Positions 18,052 through 27,853 of a DNA stretch of 61,327 nt are shown piece after piece. How positions within the stretch are numbered: position 1 is the stretch's first letter; each line of letters starts with the position of its first letter. The position numbers and the translations under genes are program-made. Under the pieces are notes generated by a model. It made no database searches and was not told the origin of the DNA. It saw only the letters and a program-made list of their open reading frames with translations. The stretch comes from Alphaproteobacteria bacterium (GTDB taxonomy: Bacteria; Pseudomonadota; Alphaproteobacteria; Rs-D84). The stretch is from the NCBI GenBank assembly GCA_016927735.1, contig JAFGMC010000001.1, forward strand, positions 1 through 61,327. Reading direction: 5' to 3'.

Positions 18052-18960
18052 TTATATAAAATAAATATAAATTACCAGCAGTGATAAATAAATAATACCT
18101 GTCAGCTTTGATATCTTTTTAAAGTGTGATAATTGCCAACATAAAAGTGCAGTTGCGCCAACCATTACCCAAATATCCAATGAAAGTGTATATTTTGAAA
18201 CAGTTAATGGTGACATAAATGATGCGCCTGCAACAGCCAGAGATATGTTTGCAATATTAGACCCCAGAATATTCCCAAGAATAATTCCACTATGTTTTCT
18301 TATAGATGCGATTATTGTGACCAATAATTCTGGAACAGAAGTTCCAGGTGCAACAATTAAAATTCCCATAATTCGTTCATTCAAACTGTAATTCAAGGCA
18401 ATTGTTTCCAGCGCACTCATAAAATATTTGCTGCCGAAATAAAGCCCGAGTATACCGGCAATTAATGGTATAAGAATCTTTTTTATATGAATATATTCAG
18501 GCTTGTTTTTCTTTAATGTATTAATATTTTTTATACGATATGCAATTATATATGCCAGAAAAATAGAAAATAAAACCATTCCATCAATTCTGGATATTGT
18601 TCCATCAATAACTGTCCACATCATTGCGGTTGCCGCCAAAAAGACAAAATATAGTTCTAATTTTCTTTTATGATAATCAATTGTAATTGGGTGCAGTAAA
18701 ACACCAATAGCAAAAATACCGAGAATTAAAAAAATGTTTGAACCAATCGCATTACTGATTGCCAGTGAACCATAACCTTTTGCGCTGGATAGTATTGAAA
18801 CAATAATTTCAGGCGCGGTTGTTCCAATTCCTATTATAACAACTGATACTATGAATTCAGAAATACCAATTCTACGTGCCAGCCGACTGCACCCTTTTAC
18901 CAGCCAATCGGCGCCAAAAACCATAGTAATTAAACCAATAAAAAGAATAAGCCAAGACAT
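18052..18960 (-). CDS. yrbG: calcium/sodium antiporter (CaCA family, YrbG-like)
   Basis: two inverted repeats GIGTTAPEIIVSILSS...NAIGSNIFLI and APGTSVPELLVTIIASI...NILGSNIANIS. Confidence 0.92.
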   Translation of the reverse strand: MSWLILFIGLITMVFGADWLVKGCSRLARRIGISEFIVSVVIIGIGTTAPEIIVSILSSAKGYGSLAISNAIGSNIFLILGIFAIGVLLHPITIDYHKRKLELYFVFLAATAMMWTVIDGTISRIDGMVLFSIFLAYIIAYRIKNINTLKKNKPEYIHIKKILIPLIAGILGLYFGSKYFMSALETIALNYSLNERIMGILIVAPGTSVPELLVTIIASIRKHSGIILGNILGSNIANISLAVAGASFMSPLTVSKYTLSLDIWVMVGATALLCWQLSHFKKISKLTGIIYLSLLVIYIYFI

Positions 18961-19045
18961 GAATTTGATTATATCATATTTAAAAATATTTTCTAAGTAG
19001 ATACAATTCTTAGATTTTAATATAAATCTGTAATTTGATAATTGT

Positions 19046-19067
19046 TTTTTGTCTGGACAGACAAAAA
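19046..19067. promoter_or_regulatory. operator-like perfect inverted repeat upstream of the autotransporter gene
   Basis: TTTTTGTCTG ga CAGACAAAAA (10-bp arms, 2-bp centre). Confidence 0.6.
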
Positions 19068-19104
19068 CGTTTTATGGTAAAATCCATGGTAAGAGAGAAT
19101 TTTA

Positions 19105-22100
19105 ATGAAGTATATCAAGATTTTTTTGTTTGCATGTTTTTTTGCACCTTCGTCTTTGTTTGCAGCGAATGATTTTCAAGTTGCAGCACAATTATTATCA
19201 GCCGCAAAAAATGCGGATATCCAACAGGTTCAAGCGCTGGTAAATAATGGCGCAAATATTAATTATATTGATAATACAGGTTTGTCTGTTGTTTGTACTG
19301 CTTTGATGAATAATGATGTTCGCGCGGCGCAAATTCTTCAAATGTATGGTGCAGATGCGTCAAAATGTGATATGCAAATTAAGAGATATAATCAAAAATT
19401 ACCCAAAGAGCAATCTGGGGGTTTGTTTAGCGGGCTGTCCTCTGCCCAAAGCATAGCATTAGCGGCGGCGGGAGCCGCCGTTGTTGTTGGCGGTTTATTT
19501 TTCCTGACAGATATGTTAGATGCTGGTAATACAAATACTACATCTACTACGGATGGGACCAGACCTGGTGGTGATACCACGGATCCAACAACCGCAACAG
19601 CTGCTTTTGTTTTGCCGTATGGACCGGCTATGCCTAATGCTACTTCTGAGACGGCTAATTATATAACAAACCTTAATTATTACAGTCCTTCGGCAGATGG
19701 TATTTTAAAAGACAATTTTGCTTTGATGACAAATACCTATGCACAAAATTATTTATTAATGATGCATGGTTATTCACCGCTTGCACGTGGTTATATGGGA
19801 ATGCGAACATTACGTGATACAACAACACGTGCACCAATCAGTTTGGCTGGAAATAATTTGGGGTCTGAACCGGTTTTGGGTGCACGCCCAACCAATGTTG
19901 CGCTGATTACAACAAATGGTATAAACGCAACATCAAAACCAGCTGGCGAAATTTCTGAAACAGGTTCTTCATTAGATGACAAGTTGTTGTTGTGGACAAC
20001 AACAAATGTAAATGGTACTGCGGCCAGTGGTGCCAGCAACGATATGATATCCAGTAAATATTATAATAATAAAATTGTTCGTGGGGCTGATAACAACTCA
20101 TTAATTGATGATTCAACAGAAGAGGATTCTGTGTCTTTAAGTTTATATGATTTATCTGGATATGGAACTGTTATTAATAATACATTTTCGACTGAATTAG
20201 ATGATTTGTTGGCAAAGGTTGTTGGTGGAAAAGATACAGGATACACAACAGCTGATTATGTTGGATTTATGCCAAATGGTCAAATGACAATTTTCAGAAC
20301 TGGTGGTGGTGTGGGGATGAAAACCGGATCTGGTGCGGTATCTGGAACATATACTGACGAAGGTGATGGTGTGTGGGGTACAGGGGATACTCTGGACTTA
20401 TTTGGTCATACTTTGATTGTAACTGTTGATTCAACAGGTTTGGGATTTACTGCAACAGATGGTACAAATACATATAACGGGTATCGCGGAACTGATGGTT
20501 TAGTGTATTTTGATAGTGATGATGATGCAGCCGCAGACCAGGCCTATACAATTGAAACCGGTGGCGATTTAATATTGTCAAAAGAATTGGGTGCAATGGA
20601 TTATCTTAATTACAAGGCACTTTATACAGCTGGGCTTTTATGGGCAACAGGGGATTTGTCAAATGGTCGTTCAAAACCAGATATTGTCGCAAATGCTTCA
20701 GTAATTGATCCTTTACATGAACGTGATGCCGCAACAATTTTAGATATTTTATCGGTATCATCTACGGTTCGTCAAACCGCATTTATAAATTTAATTAATC
20801 AATATTATGATGTCGATACAACAGATGGTGTTGCGGGTGCAGATGCGTTACCAGGTACAGATGCTGCCAGCTTCTTTGGTGGACTGGGATCTTCATTTTC
20901 ACCAATTACAATTTTTTCGACAGGTGCTGCGGAAACAGATAGTTCTTATTCAGGAGCCACGTTGAGTGCCACTTTTGAAAACTCTGCACCATTAATATTC
21001 AGTAATTTGGAACATTTATTTATGTCTGTTGTTGCTGTTGGATTAACAGGAACCGGTACAAATGGAACAACTAGTGTTTCAAGTTATTCGCCATCTGGTA
21101 AAATAGCGTTAACCCAATGGCACGATACAGATGCGGATAAGTATTATAAATCACGTGTTTGCGGTATTGGCGGCAGTGGTGCAAATGGTATAGATCCTTG
21201 GTGTTTTTCGGCGGCTGGTGTGACGGATGAATTGGCAGTGGCCAGTATGGCCGGTGCAGTGGGTGTAATAAAATCTGCATTTGATTATTTGAATAATAAA
21301 CAATTATTCGCTTTGTTGGCATTGACATCTGATGGTCCATACCTTGCAACGAATACATCTGGAACCGCAATAACAGATACTGAATTAACATCTTATTTAA
21401 AAGCAATGTATCAAATGCCAGAAGAGTATCAGTACAGATGGGAATTTGGCAGTGAAGATTATTTGGATGTATTCAAAGAAGTTTTCGGATACGGATTAAT
21501 TAATCTGGAACGTGCAACAAAACCGGGCAGCAAGATTTATTATTATGATGGTACCAATATAGTATCTACCAGTGGTGATGCATATTGGCGTTCAGCTTCG
21601 AGTACTATTTTCCGATCATCAATTATATTTAATCCACGAACTTCATCAATCAGTGCACCGTTTTACGATGTTTTAACCAGTGTTGATGGAACATTGTCTT
21701 TGCCACGTATTTGGGAAAATGAATTTACACTGGGGACAACTGATATTCGTTCATTATATATGGGTGATATTCTGGGTGAATTCAAAGTTAATAAAGATGA
21801 AACACAAAAATTTAAAACAGGAAATATGACATTTGAAATGGCTGTATCTGAAAAACCTTATGCTGATAATATGGGTGGATTAGATAATTTACAGTTTGGA
21901 TATGATGTTGGTAATTTCGAATTAAGCGCGGGCTATCAAGGATATTTTACAGATGGTGTATCCAGATTTGATGGAACTGCTAATCCTGTTTTATCTTTGG
22001 CTTCGCATACTGTTTCGTCCAGTGCAAAATATAAATTTGGTAATTGGTCATTTGGTGCACGTGGATTTTCTGGAAGTATAACCGATGAATCATTATTAGA

Positions 22101-22758
22101 AAATGATCCAACTGTGACGAATCAATATCAACCTGCAAATTTAGGATTGATACAAGGTGCTGAATCAAATGTTACATGGGGTAGTGGAAAATTTGCAATT
22201 ACATCGTCAATTGGTACCGCACATGAAACAGATACTGTTTTGGGTGCACAAACTGGTGGATTATTGGGTTTGGGACAGGGTGATACAACTTATATTGATA
22301 CAGTCGCAACATATGCGCCGGTCAAAGATATAAATTTCTCTTTGCGTTCTACATTTGCAACTACACATGCAAACCCTACTGGTGAATATATATTGGGCAT
22401 GTCGGATATAGAATCCAATGCATTTTCAATTGGTGTTGATGCTGGTAAATTTTCATTTGCGATTGCGGCCCCGTTAACAATAACTTCTGGTGATATGCAA
22501 TATGCATATGCTGATTATGAAACTGTTGAAAACGCAGATGGAAATTTTGATTTGATTGTAAATGATACACATATAGAAGATTTGAATTTGTCACCAGAAA
22601 ATCGTGAAATTCGCTTTTCGGGTGCGTATCGTGTAAAACTGGGAACATTTACAGATGGCGCTTTTGGATTTATGTATCGTGTTAACCCAAATAATATCAG
22701 CGAGTTTGGAAATGAATCAATATTTATGATGAAGTTTACGCATAAGGTTGGAATATAA
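19105..22758 (+). CDS. subtilase-like autotransporter with N-terminal ankyrin-like segment (1217 aa)
   Basis: signal peptide; ALVNNGANINYIDNTGLSVVCTALMNNDVRAAQILQMYGAD; VASMAGAVGVIKSAF...GYGLINLERATKPG as in S8 autotransporters; C-terminal beta-barrel-like repeats. Confidence 0.7.
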   Translation: MKYIKIFLFACFFAPSSLFAANDFQVAAQLLSAAKNADIQQVQALVNNGANINYIDNTGLSVVCTALMNNDVRAAQILQMYGADASKCDMQIKRYNQKLPKEQSGGLFSGLSSAQSIALAAAGAAVVVGGLFFLTDMLDAGNTNTTSTTDGTRPGGDTTDPTTATAAFVLPYGPAMPNATSETANYITNLNYYSPSADGILKDNFALMTNTYAQNYLLMMHGYSPLARGYMGMRTLRDTTTRAPISLAGNNLGSEPVLGARPTNVALITTNGINATSKPAGEISETGSSLDDKLLLWTTTNVNGTAASGASNDMISSKYYNNKIVRGADNNSLIDDSTEEDSVSLSLYDLSGYGTVINNTFSTELDDLLAKVVGGKDTGYTTADYVGFMPNGQMTIFRTGGGVGMKTGSGAVSGTYTDEGDGVWGTGDTLDLFGHTLIVTVDSTGLGFTATDGTNTYNGYRGTDGLVYFDSDDDAAADQAYTIETGGDLILSKELGAMDYLNYKALYTAGLLWATGDLSNGRSKPDIVANASVIDPLHERDAATILDILSVSSTVRQTAFINLINQYYDVDTTDGVAGADALPGTDAASFFGGLGSSFSPITIFSTGAAETDSSYSGATLSATFENSAPLIFSNLEHLFMSVVAVGLTGTGTNGTTSVSSYSPSGKIALTQWHDTDADKYYKSRVCGIGGSGANGIDPWCFSAAGVTDELAVASMAGAVGVIKSAFDYLNNKQLFALLALTSDGPYLATNTSGTAITDTELTSYLKAMYQMPEEYQYRWEFGSEDYLDVFKEVFGYGLINLERATKPGSKIYYYDGTNIVSTSGDAYWRSASSTIFRSSIIFNPRTSSISAPFYDVLTSVDGTLSLPRIWENEFTLGTTDIRSLYMGDILGEFKVNKDETQKFKTGNMTFEMAVSEKPYADNMGGLDNLQFGYDVGNFELSAGYQGYFTDGVSRFDGTANPVLSLASHTVSSSAKYKFGNWSFGARGFSGSITDESLLENDPTVTNQYQPANLGLIQGAESNVTWGSGKFAITSSIGTAHETDTVLGAQTGGLLGLGQGDTTYIDTVATYAPVKDINFSLRSTFATTHANPTGEYILGMSDIESNAFSIGVDAGKFSFAIAAPLTITSGDMQYAYADYETVENADGNFDLIVNDTHIEDLNLSPENREIRFSGAYRVKLGTFTDGAFGFMYRVNPNNISEFGNESIFMMKFTHKVGI

Positions 22759-22785
22759 AAAAAATCGCTTATTACGCGATTTTTA
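22759..22785. terminator. terminator between convergent genes
   Basis: AAATCGC ttatta GCGATTTTT. Confidence 0.8.
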
Positions 22786-23205
22786 TTTAGAATTTCTAAC
22801 ACTTGTTAAATTAAATCTTGTAAATTTAAAGTCAGAAAAAAACTTTTTAAATTTATTCAAAGCATCAAATAAATTTATATCAAAAGAATTATGCTCTCCG
22901 TTTTCTTTATCAATAATATCATATTCTTTTTTAAATTTTTCCCACCATTTTTTTGCAAATTCAGGTGTGACATATTCTGTTGTTCTATTATGTATGTGAA
23001 ATTGGGTTCCTGAATATTTTTCGTTTTCTTTGACAGTGTTTTTGTTTTTTGTGAATTTAGCGAGCCATTTATCTTCATCGTATAACCCGTAACTTTCAGT
23101 ATCTGGCATCTCTTCTTTTGCCAGACCACTTTCATGTATAATAATTTTACTGCCATTCAAACCATTAATTTTTATCGGGAACTTAACTTTTGTATTTGTA
23201 GACAT
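22783..23205 (-). CDS. hypothetical protein (start placed at ATG 23205)
   Basis: MSTNTKVKFPIKINGLNGSKIIIHESGLAKEEMPDTESYGLYDEDKW...; no recognised family. Confidence 0.6.
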   Translation of the reverse strand: MSTNTKVKFPIKINGLNGSKIIIHESGLAKEEMPDTESYGLYDEDKWLAKFTKNKNTVKENEKYSGTQFHIHNRTTEYVTPEFAKKWWEKFKKEYDIIDKENGEHNSFDINLFDALNKFKKFFSDFKFTRFNLTSVRNSK

Positions 23206-23291
23206 TTTCAATACCTGTGTATTAATTGTTTTAAGTAATATAATACAAATATAAATATTGTCAATAAGTAAATTATGGATAAAACACAAGA

Positions 23292-23816
23292 TTACTTACA
23301 AACAATAACCATTGCAGGACGCATAACAGTATCCCCAAACATATATCCAGGTTGTATTTCACCAACAATTGTATTTGGAATTGTTTTTGTCGAACAAGGT
23401 TCATCTGATTTTGGTGTATCAACTACTTGTATTGCGTTATGGAATAAAGGGTTCAATTGCTGACCAACTGTTTCTATTTTTGTTATACCAATCTTTGTCA
23501 ATGTAGATTCCAATGTTTTGGCAATTGATATAATACCTTCATCTTCTGGTGCGTGTGAAACGGCTGCGGTGATTGCATCCATAACTGGTAGAAATTTTTC
23601 TGCTACGGATATCGCACGATTACGAACAGCGGATTCTGTATCCAATGCTGCGCGCCGACGTGTATTTTCCAGTTCTGCTGCCAAACGCAAGTATTTATCG
23701 TTTAATTCCAAAATCTGGACAGTCAAAGATTCAACTTCTGAATCTTTTTTTTGTTCGGTTTCCATAGTCTTTATTTCTTCTGCATTTTGATTTTCAATAA
23801 TTTCTTTTTCTTCCAT
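23292..23816 (-). CDS. grpE: nucleotide exchange factor GrpE
   Basis: KYLRLAAELENTRRRAALDTE...NPLFHNAIQVV...IVGEIQPGYMFGDTVMRPAMVIV. Confidence 0.95.
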   Translation of the reverse strand: MEEKEIIENQNAEEIKTMETEQKKDSEVESLTVQILELNDKYLRLAAELENTRRRAALDTESAVRNRAISVAEKFLPVMDAITAAVSHAPEDEGIISIAKTLESTLTKIGITKIETVGQQLNPLFHNAIQVVDTPKSDEPCSTKTIPNTIVGEIQPGYMFGDTVMRPAMVIVCK

Positions 23817-23846
23817 ATTAATACCACTTAAATTTATTAAATAATT

Positions 23847-24548
23847 TTACACGCTTTCTATTATAGGTAAAAAATTATCAGGTTTCAAGGATGCCCCACC
23901 AACTAATACACCATCTACATTTGGAATTGACATTATTTCGGCAGCATTGCTTCCATTTACACTGGCACCGTATAATATGGGTGTCCCCGTCAGACCCATA
24001 TTTTCCAATATATTTGCAATAAATGTATGTGTTTTGCTGATTTCATCTATTGTTGGTGTCAGATCGGCGCCAATTGCCCAACGGGGTTCATATGCAACAA
24101 TTACATCGGCTTTTACATCAGCAGGTATGGATTCGCGCAGACCAGATTCAATAATTTTCATTGTTTTACCAGCTTGCTTTTCTTCCATGGTTTCACCAAT
24201 ACAAATAATTGGTATCAATCCTGATTCAATTGCGCATTTTGCCTTTTGTTTAACGGTATCATTTGTTTCAGAATGATATTGGCGACGTTCACTGTGTCCA
24301 ACGATTACATATTCTGCATTGGCATCCATCAACATTTTTGCAGATACTTCCCCAGTATATGCACCATTTTCATGACTGCTGACATCTTGTGCACCGATTG
24401 AAATTTTATCAGATTTTTTACCCAACATTGTAAAAGGTACACAAATTATAACTTTGTTTTTTGTATTGATTGATTGCATTGCATTAATCATTATTTCTAA
24501 TTCTGCAACGGAACCATTCATTTTCCAATTCCCGGTAATAATTTTCAT
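23847..24548 (-). CDS. tpiA: triosephosphate isomerase
   Basis: GNWKMNGS; VGHSERRQ; VAYEPRWAIG; GVLVGGASLKPDNF. Confidence 0.98.
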   Translation of the reverse strand: MKIITGNWKMNGSVAELEIMINAMQSINTKNKVIICVPFTMLGKKSDKISIGAQDVSSHENGAYTGEVSAKMLMDANAEYVIVGHSERRQYHSETNDTVKQKAKCAIESGLIPIICIGETMEEKQAGKTMKIIESGLRESIPADVKADVIVAYEPRWAIGADLTPTIDEISKTHTFIANILENMGLTGTPILYGASVNGSNAAEIMSIPNVDGVLVGGASLKPDNFLPIIESV

Positions 24549-24596
24549 TTGATTTTATCCTCTGTGTTTTGCTAGGATATCCCAAAAGGAATTATA

Positions 24597-26015
24597 ATGC
24601 TAGAATATTTACGCGATATGTCCGGTAAGCCGGTTGCAAAGATTTTGATTGGAATTTTAATGTTCTCATTTGTGGGTTGGGGTGTGGCCGAATGGGTTTT
24701 GAGTAACACTTCTCGTGAGGGTACTCTTATAAAAGTTGGTGATACAGTAATAACCCCGGGGCAGTTTAATAATGAAAAAACCAGGGAAATGGCCAGATTG
24801 TCAAGACCAGAACAAAAAAGAATTTATACAGAACCAGAATACGCAAACGCTTTTTTGGAAAATGTTATAAAAGATTTAACAAATAATGCGATGGTTGAAA
24901 ATCGTGCAGCAGATTTGGGTTTTATTGTTACAGACAAACGTGTAATACATGAAATTCGTATGTTCCCAGAATTTAAAGACAAAAAAGGTGCTTTTTCACC
25001 GGAATTATTTATGAGACTTTTGGATGGTTCTGGATTCACAGAAGAACAATTTGCTGATTATCTTCGCAGTCAGATTTTGCGTTCAATGGTTTTAGGCTCT
25101 ATGTCTGTTCCAGTGAAAGTACCTGATTTTGAGGTCAAGGTTGCATATAATGCGCGCTATGGTGAAAAAGTAATTGATTATACCGAAGTAAAATTCAGTG
25201 ATTTTAAAATCGAAAATCCAACCGAAAAAAGTTTACGTGAATTTTATAATAATAACCCAAAAATGATTCCAGAATCCAGGGTGGTATCGTATGTACTGGT
25301 TCCTGCAAAAATGGATAAACCGGATAGTTATGATGCTGGATATACAAATGCTCAGAAACTAGAGGATGAAATTATTTCTGGTGAATCAATGGCTGCGGCG
25401 GCGAAAAAAGTAAATGCAAAATTTGTTTTATTACCATCATTTTCCAAGGAAAAAAGACCAACAAATCAATTGCTGACCGATTCAATTGTTTCAAAAATAT
25501 TTTCTATGGAGCAGGGTCTAGAAAGTGAAATTATGGAAACAAAACAAGGTTTTGTTATTATGCGTGTTGAAAAAATTAATTCCGAATATGCTGCAGATTT
25601 TAAATCTGTAAAGGATAGTCTGGTTTCATCATGGAAAGCAGAAGAACAGAAGAAAAAAGCATATTTGAAAGCTAATGATTTATTAATAACTTTGAATAAA
25701 ACAAAGGTTTTAAAAGATAAGAAAACAACAACAATTTCCCGCATGAAAGGTGCACCAACAGATGTTCTTGTTGCTGCATACTCAACTGGTGCAGTAAATA
25801 ATGCAATAGTCCCAAGCAAAAATGCTTTTTATGTATTACATATTGTAAAAGAAATTGAACCAAAGGTTGATAACGCAAAAATGGCAACTATGCGAAAAGA
25901 AATACAAAGTATAAAAACTCGCCAAGTTTTGGCTGACTATAATGCATTCTTGATACGCGAATATCCAGTAAAGGTTAATGAAAAAGCATTCCAAAAATTA
26001 TTTGGCAGAAAATAA
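24597..26015 (+). CDS. ppiD: peptidylprolyl isomerase/periplasmic chaperone, PpiD/SurA_N type
   Basis: MLEYLRDMSGKPVAKILIGILMFSFVGWGVAEWVL N-terminal TM plus SurA_N-like region; downstream of tpiA. Confidence 0.85.
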   Translation: MLEYLRDMSGKPVAKILIGILMFSFVGWGVAEWVLSNTSREGTLIKVGDTVITPGQFNNEKTREMARLSRPEQKRIYTEPEYANAFLENVIKDLTNNAMVENRAADLGFIVTDKRVIHEIRMFPEFKDKKGAFSPELFMRLLDGSGFTEEQFADYLRSQILRSMVLGSMSVPVKVPDFEVKVAYNARYGEKVIDYTEVKFSDFKIENPTEKSLREFYNNNPKMIPESRVVSYVLVPAKMDKPDSYDAGYTNAQKLEDEIISGESMAAAAKKVNAKFVLLPSFSKEKRPTNQLLTDSIVSKIFSMEQGLESEIMETKQGFVIMRVEKINSEYAADFKSVKDSLVSSWKAEEQKKKAYLKANDLLITLNKTKVLKDKKTTTISRMKGAPTDVLVAAYSTGAVNNAIVPSKNAFYVLHIVKEIEPKVDNAKMATMRKEIQSIKTRQVLADYNAFLIREYPVKVNEKAFQKLFGRK

Positions 26016-26045
26016 AAAATATACAAATCATATAATAAATAAAAA

Positions 26046-26072
26046 ATTGCGGGGAAATCCCGCTTTTTTTTA
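26046..26072. terminator. terminator after ppiD-like gene
   Basis: GCGGG gaaat CCCGC TTTTTTTT. Confidence 0.8.
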
Positions 26073-26080
26073 TAATTTAA

Positions 26081-27181
26081 TCACGCGGCTTTCTTGATAT
26101 CTTGTTTAATACCACGTATATATTTTCGCAGTTCATCAATTGGTATCAGATTACCATCGCGTTTTTCCGCACTCCAATAATCCCAACCGTTAAAGCTGGC
26201 ACTGCGTTGCATCTTTGCAGCCATGACATGTATTGATGCTTTGCCATATAAACTGTGTGTCAGTTGACCATCGCGTGTTATCATTACGCGTTCGCCCTTT
26301 GGACTGACCAATGTTTGACCCGCATACAACAAACCACCATCAATAAGTTCGCTGAATGCGACCCTGATTTCATCACGTTTTGGTAATGTTATTTCTATAT
26401 CTGACAAATCTATTGTTTTAATATTTTCGAGTCTTGCACGTGCGGCTTCTACATAAGATTCATCTTGTTCAAAGCCTATAAAATTTCGACCCAGCTCTTT
26501 TGCCACGGCTGCTGTTGTACCACTGCCCATAAATGGATCTAAAATAATATCCCCTACCTTGGTAGAAGATAAAATTACACGTCTTAATAAATCCATTGGT
26601 TTTTGAGTCGTATGAAGGCTTTTACCTTTTTCATTTTTTATACGTTCTTCGCCCAAACAAATATTTAAATCCCAATTTGAACGCATTTGTTTACCACCGT
26701 TCAATTTTTTCATAGTTTCGTAATTAAAAGTGTACTTACCAGTTTTTTGTGGTGTTGCCCAAATCATTGTTTCGTGGGCATTTGTAAAACGGGTTCCCCG
26801 AAAATTAGGCATAGGATTGTTTTTTACCCATACAATATCGTTCAGAATCCAAAATCCCAGATCTTGCAAAATGCTACCGACGCGAAATATATTATGATAG
26901 CTGCCAATAACCCACATTGCACCATCTGGTTTCAATACGCGTTTGCATTCTGTTAACCAAGCCCTTGTAAATTCATCGTATTCTTTATTTGATTCAAAAG
27001 AATCCCATGAATCCCGAACAGCGCGCGCGGCAGTTTGATCTTCGGGACGATAAAGGGTTTTATTTCCCAATTGTAAATTATAAGGAGAATCTGCAAAAAC
27101 AGCATCAACAGAGCCGTCTGGCAAATCGCGCATACGTTCTATACAATCACCAACGAAAATTTTGTTCAGATATTTTTTCAT
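26081..27181 (-). CDS. ccrM: cell-cycle DNA adenine methyltransferase, CcrM-type (GANTC)
   Basis: FADSPYNLQL; MWVIGSYHNIFRVGSILQDLGFWILNDIVWVKNNPMPNFRGTRFTNAHETMIWA; DPFMGSGTT; C-terminal domain present. Confidence 0.93.
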   Translation of the reverse strand: MKKYLNKIFVGDCIERMRDLPDGSVDAVFADSPYNLQLGNKTLYRPEDQTAARAVRDSWDSFESNKEYDEFTRAWLTECKRVLKPDGAMWVIGSYHNIFRVGSILQDLGFWILNDIVWVKNNPMPNFRGTRFTNAHETMIWATPQKTGKYTFNYETMKKLNGGKQMRSNWDLNICLGEERIKNEKGKSLHTTQKPMDLLRRVILSSTKVGDIILDPFMGSGTTAAVAKELGRNFIGFEQDESYVEAARARLENIKTIDLSDIEITLPKRDEIRVAFSELIDGGLLYAGQTLVSPKGERVMITRDGQLTHSLYGKASIHVMAAKMQRSASFNGWDYWSAEKRDGNLIPIDELRKYIRGIKQDIKKAA

Positions 27182-27350
27182 TCTCTGGTACTAATTTTAT
27201 CATAATTTGACATCTTAAAAAAGCCTTTGGGGTACCAGTTAAGTGAAATAAATAACTTGATTTTTGTAAAAACGTCTTTTTTATATAAAAACTTTACTTT
27301 GCACTTTCCTCTTTACAGTTTACCCCCAGATTTGCTAACTTAAAGTAGTT

Positions 27351-27851
27351 ATGAGATGTCCATATTGTAATTCTACCGACAGTCAGGTAAAAGATTCACG
27401 TCCTGACACAGAAGATGCGATTATTCGCCGCCGTCGCGTATGCAATGAATGTGGTGCAAAATTTACAACTGTTGAACGTGTCCAGGTGCGTGATTTGATG
27501 GTTCGTAAAAATAGTGGTAAACTGGAACAATTTGATCGTGAAAAACTAAAACGTAGTATAAAAATAGCTTGTAGAAATCGCGATGTCAGCGATGAACAAA
27601 TAGAAAAGGTTGTGACATCAATACATCGCAGACTCGAAACTGAAAACGCTGAGGATTCGATTAGTAGTGAAATGGTTGGAAAAATGGTATCTGATTCATT
27701 ATTGAATCTTGATCAAATAGCATTTATACGTTTTGTATCGGTTTACAGAAAATTTTCCAAAGTTTCTGATTTTAAGAAAATTATCAGTCAAATCCCAGAG
27801 GTAAATGAAGGCACAAAATGCTGTGAATTACCCAAAACATCGTTGTTTTAA
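27351..27851 (+). CDS. nrdR: transcriptional repressor NrdR
   Basis: MRCPYCNSTDSQVKDSRPDTEDAIIRRRRVCNECGAKFTTVERVQ. Confidence 0.97.
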   Translation: MRCPYCNSTDSQVKDSRPDTEDAIIRRRRVCNECGAKFTTVERVQVRDLMVRKNSGKLEQFDREKLKRSIKIACRNRDVSDEQIEKVVTSIHRRLETENAEDSISSEMVGKMVSDSLLNLDQIAFIRFVSVYRKFSKVSDFKKIISQIPEVNEGTKCCELPKTSLF

Positions 27852-27853
27852 TT

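Noticed and set aside
19046-19067. Reading the inverted repeat as an intrinsic terminator
   Set aside because: It lies in a divergent upstream region, is not followed by a T-run, and its centre is only 2 bp.
20061-22648. Several minus-strand ORFs inside the 1217-aa autotransporter gene
   Set aside because: Shadow ORFs with H/Q/L-rich translations, no RBS or family features.
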